A stretch of 64,000 nucleotides of DNA from Amphiduros pacificus (lineage: Eukaryota; Annelida; Polychaeta; Phyllodocida; Hesionidae). The notes below the pieces were generated by a model. The model saw only the letters and a program-made list of their open reading frames with translations. It searched no databases and was not told the DNA's origin. Position numbers and translations under genes: made by a program. Positions 60,597 through 64,000 of this stretch are shown piece by piece (positions within the stretch are counted from its first letter, which is position 1; every line of letters begins with the position of its first letter). Location of the stretch: the NCBI GenBank assembly GCA_949316495.1, contig OX439002.1, forward strand, positions 10,906,001 to 10,970,000, written 5' to 3'.

Positions 60597-60760
60597 AAAA
60601 TGTTTAATGTGCAACAGTTGTTACAAGTTAAATGTGCAGCAGTTTTAGAAAATTAAATGTGAAGCACTTTTTTAAAAGTTGAGCAGCAGTTTTTAAATGT
60701 TGTATGTGCAGCAGTTTATAAAGTTGTATGTGCAGCAGTTTTTAAAAGCTAAATACTGTA
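60597..60760 (+). repeat. Degenerate tandem repeat, about 27 bp, 6 units
   Basis: The unit core is AAATGTGCAGCAGTTTTTA, with TTGTATGTGCAGCAG variants. It lies just after the EF-hand exon donor. Confidence 0.75.
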
Positions 60761-61344
60761 AGTTATTCCATATTATAGTTGCTTATTCACAGATATGAAT
60801 CATTCTGTGACCTGTCCCTTGGGAACTTTGTGAAGAGGTCTGTTTAGATAATTCAGGTTATATTCTTTTTTAATAAGATCAAGGCAATTGGTGCATTTGC
60901 TGAGCTGAAATATTTAAAACAGTATGCGTGAAGAAGATTTAAGGCGAGATATATGACAGACTTTACCAGGTGCCCAAATGTCTGTAAACTTGATTATCAA
61001 AACCTTTGATGAGTCATATAGTTCCACTGGTAACCACTAGGGGATTTTGATGTGTTTGTCTGACAGCAATGTCTTCAGAACGGTCTATGAATCACTTATG
61101 ATGAAAGGTCTGCCATTCCTTAAATAGAATTTACTGCAATGGATTGATTTTTATGCATTATTTGAATTTCTCCAGGTATTCTTATTGTAAGAATGTTGAT
61201 TTAAAAACAGTTTGTTCAATTTCTAAATTCATTTTATTCATATCTAACCTTCAAATCTCCAAATAAGGTTTTTTCTAAGAATGGTCATAGCACATCTCCC
61301 TTACCAAAGAGCAGCAAAGCCCTTTAAACAGCCTGCAGAGTTAG

Positions 61345-61545
61345 AACATGTGTTAGGATTTTGATGTAATACTTGACCAACTTTTGGCCATGCTGGTTTC
61401 AATGCTTCACAGCTTGGCTCCAGCTAGCACAAACGATTGTCCTGATAACATAACAGGTGTGAATGCTTTTGCCACTCTCTTGTGTTCTATTGTTCAAACC
61501 CCCATGACAGTTCCTTACTCCAGTCTCTCACATCTCAAGTCAGGT
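61345..61545 (-). repeat. Dispersed repeat family R1, copy F
   Basis: On the minus strand it contains AGTAAGGAACTGTCATGGGG, AAGCATTCACACC, CCAAGCTGTGAAGC and CATGGCCAAAAGTTGGTC, followed by CATCAAAATCC. It is the sixth copy. Confidence 0.6.
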
Positions 61546-62021
61546 ATATTTGCTTAGTGCTGGGTGTGCTAAAATTATTTAATAATCATGAAGACCTTGG
61601 ATCTGTAACAGATGAAATCCTTTTCTTTTGGAATATGTACCACATATTCTATGCATACTTAACTTCATTATGTTTGATATTTGTTGAACTAAAAATGAAT
61701 GTGTTCTGTTTATCAATATGTGCTATTGGGATTCATCTTTTAAAAAATCTCCTTTGTAAATTATAAATTATGAAACAAGAGGAAGATAAAAGCTTGACGG
61801 ATAAAAGAGGGATTTAATGTTCACAATCTGTAAGTCCTTCATGTGGATGACCTTCATGTGGATGACCTTGGCTTCCTTTTCAAAGTGTCACAGAGCTGAG
61901 GAGGCAAAAATTTGAAGAAAAAAAAATGTTGTTTAAATGACAGATCAGTTAAGTATATTTTCATGGATATTTCAAGGCTGATGTTTTAGCAGATACAGGT
62001 GTGAGAGTCCTTGGTCCTCTG

Positions 62022-62070
62022 TGACCTCTGCTTGGTGACCTCTGCTTGGTGACCTCTGCTTGGTGACCTC
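62022..62070 (+). repeat. 17-bp tandem triplication
   Basis: TGACCTCTGCTTGGTGACC-type units, three copies. Confidence 0.85.
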
Positions 62071-62943
62071 TAATCCAGTGCTGTTTATCCTTAAATATTA
62101 TTGTTATTTAATGGCATTTTAAATGGTAATCGCTTTGATAACTTTAAATGGCTTACTTATCCACAAGAAAAAAAAATCCAGTGTGAGAAAATTTATATTT
62201 TCTTTGTATGATGCAAATCTTGGTGAGAAATAATGTTGCTCTTCTTAAAGGCACAGTGAAGTTGAGTTAATACCTGACGGTCTTTTTGTGCTGAGCATTA
62301 TTTGGGTTAGAGATTGTGTTGAGTGTGTGCATTTTCCCAGCCATGGTCAGGATTATGAGAAGTTTTGCTTACACAAAGCATTATTCTATAAATTTAGTGT
62401 ACATGTTCATCAATCTGCTACTTTGAGGTAGTTTAGAGAAATGTTTTGAGAACAAGAGCACATGGTAAATTCATTGTTTAGAGATCTTGTCACTCACCAG
62501 AGAAATCTTTACCGAGAGTCAAATAGGCCTTTAAATAGCTTGGAAAACAAAGTGTTGGGATGGCTGCTGGGGATTGTGAAAAATGTGGTCATATTGAACT
62601 CTATGTGTGTATAAGATATGCGTGGGAGGTCTTAGAATATGCCAGTATATATGTATACCATAACATTGAACCAATCTGCTTGACTTTGAGCTTAACAACT
62701 TGCATGTCATTCAGCTTCATTTCCAGGCTTACATATTCAAAATGACAAATCTTTGTAATTTTATTGGAGCAGAAATGGTTTTGATTACAAAATTCTTGTC
62801 ATATTGTTGACACTCTTTTTATATTCTTAATAAATTGTCCCTAGCAATAGATCATTGATTAGGCTTCTGTAGATATACTTTAGTAGACTAGAATTATGGT
62901 AGTGACGTGAGCTGCTAATTAAGGTGGAACTGAAACCAGAGAG

Positions 62944-63118
62944 TGTCAGAAGTCAGGGAGTTACTAAATGAAGTCAGGGAGTTACTAAATGAAGTCAGAG
63001 AGTTACTAAATTAAGTCAGGGAGTTATTGAAGTCAGGGAGTCTCTGAGGTCAGGCAGTTACTGATGTCAGGGAGTTACTGAAGTCAGGGAGATACTGAAG
63101 TCAGAGAGTTAGTAGAGT
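62944..63118 (+). repeat. About 20-bp tandem repeat, 8-9 units
   Basis: Units of GAAGTCAGGGAGTTACTAAAT, shortening to GAAGTCAGGGAGTTACT. Just upstream of the CTCF-like motif at 63176. Confidence 0.85.
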
Positions 63119-63175
63119 TTCCCTGTTTTCTTTGTCCTCTGGGGCTAGAAACTGCTGACTCAGCACAGCTTAGGG

Positions 63176-63194
63176 CTGCTAGCGCCACCTCTCT
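63176..63194 (-). promoter_or_regulatory. CTCF-like motif
   Basis: On the minus strand it reads GAGAGGTGGCGCTAGCAG. GGTGGCGCTA matches the strong right half of the consensus. Confidence 0.4.
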
Positions 63195-63435
63195 GACCTA
63201 TAGACAAGTTAGCCCAGGAAGCTAACTGCACTGTTAAAAGACCTCTATCCCAACTTGTCCTACTGAGGACATTGACCTGGCATTAAGAACCATGAATGAT
63301 AATAATTCTGCTATCGAAAGGAGGGAGGAGCAAAGAGTATCATAGACTTGCATGCACATTAGATTTCTGTTTGACCATTTGTAATGGATTCTGTTCCATA
63401 ACATCTGATTCAGAGACCTACCACGGCTATCTGTG

Positions 63436-63646
63436 AACAGTTGGAGGCAAACATCGATATGGTCATGCATAAAGGTGATCAAATAAAGTCACGCATTGCT
63501 AATATATATCATTTGGCTGTTCATAGCTGTTCCATGGCACAATTTGCATACCTTATGCATGACACAATATAGTCATGTGTTGGTTGTGCGTGACCTCATT
63601 TGGTCACGTTCATGCACAACCAAATAGATGTTTGGCTTCAACTGTT
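63436..63646. mobile_element. MITE-like element M1, copy 2
   Basis: The ends AACAGTTGGAGGCAAAC and GTTTGGCTTCAACTGTT are inverted copies of each other. Internally it shares TGACCTCATTTGGTCACG and ACCAAATAGATGTTTGGC with copy 1. It is about 35 bp longer than copy 1. It lies in the intron after the rhomboid EF-hand exon. Confidence 0.65.
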
Positions 63647-64000
63647 GAATAGATGTCATAAAAACATCTTGATTTCCAGAGAACATATAATACTATACTG
63701 TTCACCTTCAATTATAACAAGTGTGCTTGTTTGCTAGATTTGTTATAGATTTTATTCTTATATAGTTTTGGTAAATTTGCTTGTTATCACTCACTTATAT
63801 GGTATATTCTCATAATATATTCTCATAAATACAGATTCTGATTTTATATTGATGGTTATTCATGTGATCAAAAAAGAAATGATAATTGATAGATATGAAT
63901 GACATAAACACTACCAGAAAAGTAAGTTCGTATTTCATTCATAATCAACATTTACAGGAATAATCGCAGAGTCTGGTCAGTTTATGAAAACAAGAACTTT

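Larger units (their letters stand above)
60553..64000. other. Rhomboid gene intron 3 (incomplete)
   Basis: Begins with donor gtaagt. It contains two short degenerate tandem tracts, R1 copy F, a CTCF-like motif and M1 copy 2. No further rhomboid exon could be identified before the window ends. Confidence 0.55.

Noticed and set aside
1-64000. Search for reverse transcriptase, integrase, transposase or capsid-like products
   Set aside because: No open frame outside the arrays shows such motifs, so no virus-like or autonomous element is called.

Overview
The window comes from an animal nuclear genome. It is AT-rich, both genes are split by GT-AG introns, and there are vertebrate-style polyadenylation signals, short inverted-repeat DNA elements and a very heavy load of minisatellites. 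EF-hand proteins of the EFCAB6 type and EF-hand rhomboids of the RHBDL type are shared by many bilaterians. An invertebrate bilaterian such as a mollusc, hemichordate or lancelet fits, but the species cannot be fixed from the sequence alone.

Layout. (1) 96-6231 (+): the last twelve coding exons of an EFCAB6-like multi-EF-hand protein, 674 residues in one continuous frame across all junctions, followed by a long 3' UTR that probably ends near 7745. (2) 7746-40474: about 33 kb with no convincing coding exon. It holds minisatellites with units of 32, 31/35, 32, 29, 49, 38, 16, 34, 14 and 43 bp, dispersed repeats, two inverted-repeat DNA elements and a CpG-rich TATA-box segment near 10.6-11.15 kb that looks like a promoter plus a leader exon. 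(3) 40768-60552 (+): the 5' part of an EF-hand rhomboid protease gene (RHBDL1/3 type). It consists of a long disordered first coding exon, a 24-nt microexon at 48275-48298 and an EF-hand exon at 60388-60552. The rhomboid membrane domain lies beyond the window. Introns carry further arrays of 37, about 27, 26, 63 and 39 bp.

On my count about 18-19 kb (nearly 30%) is tandem repeat, and several arrays show higher-order periodicity. The long 'ORFs' in those arrays are repeat artefacts. The two genes are co-oriented but functionally unrelated: one is a ciliary or sperm calcium-binding protein, the other an intramembrane protease with a cytoplasmic EF-hand module. No virus-like element, rRNA gene or intact tRNA gene was found.
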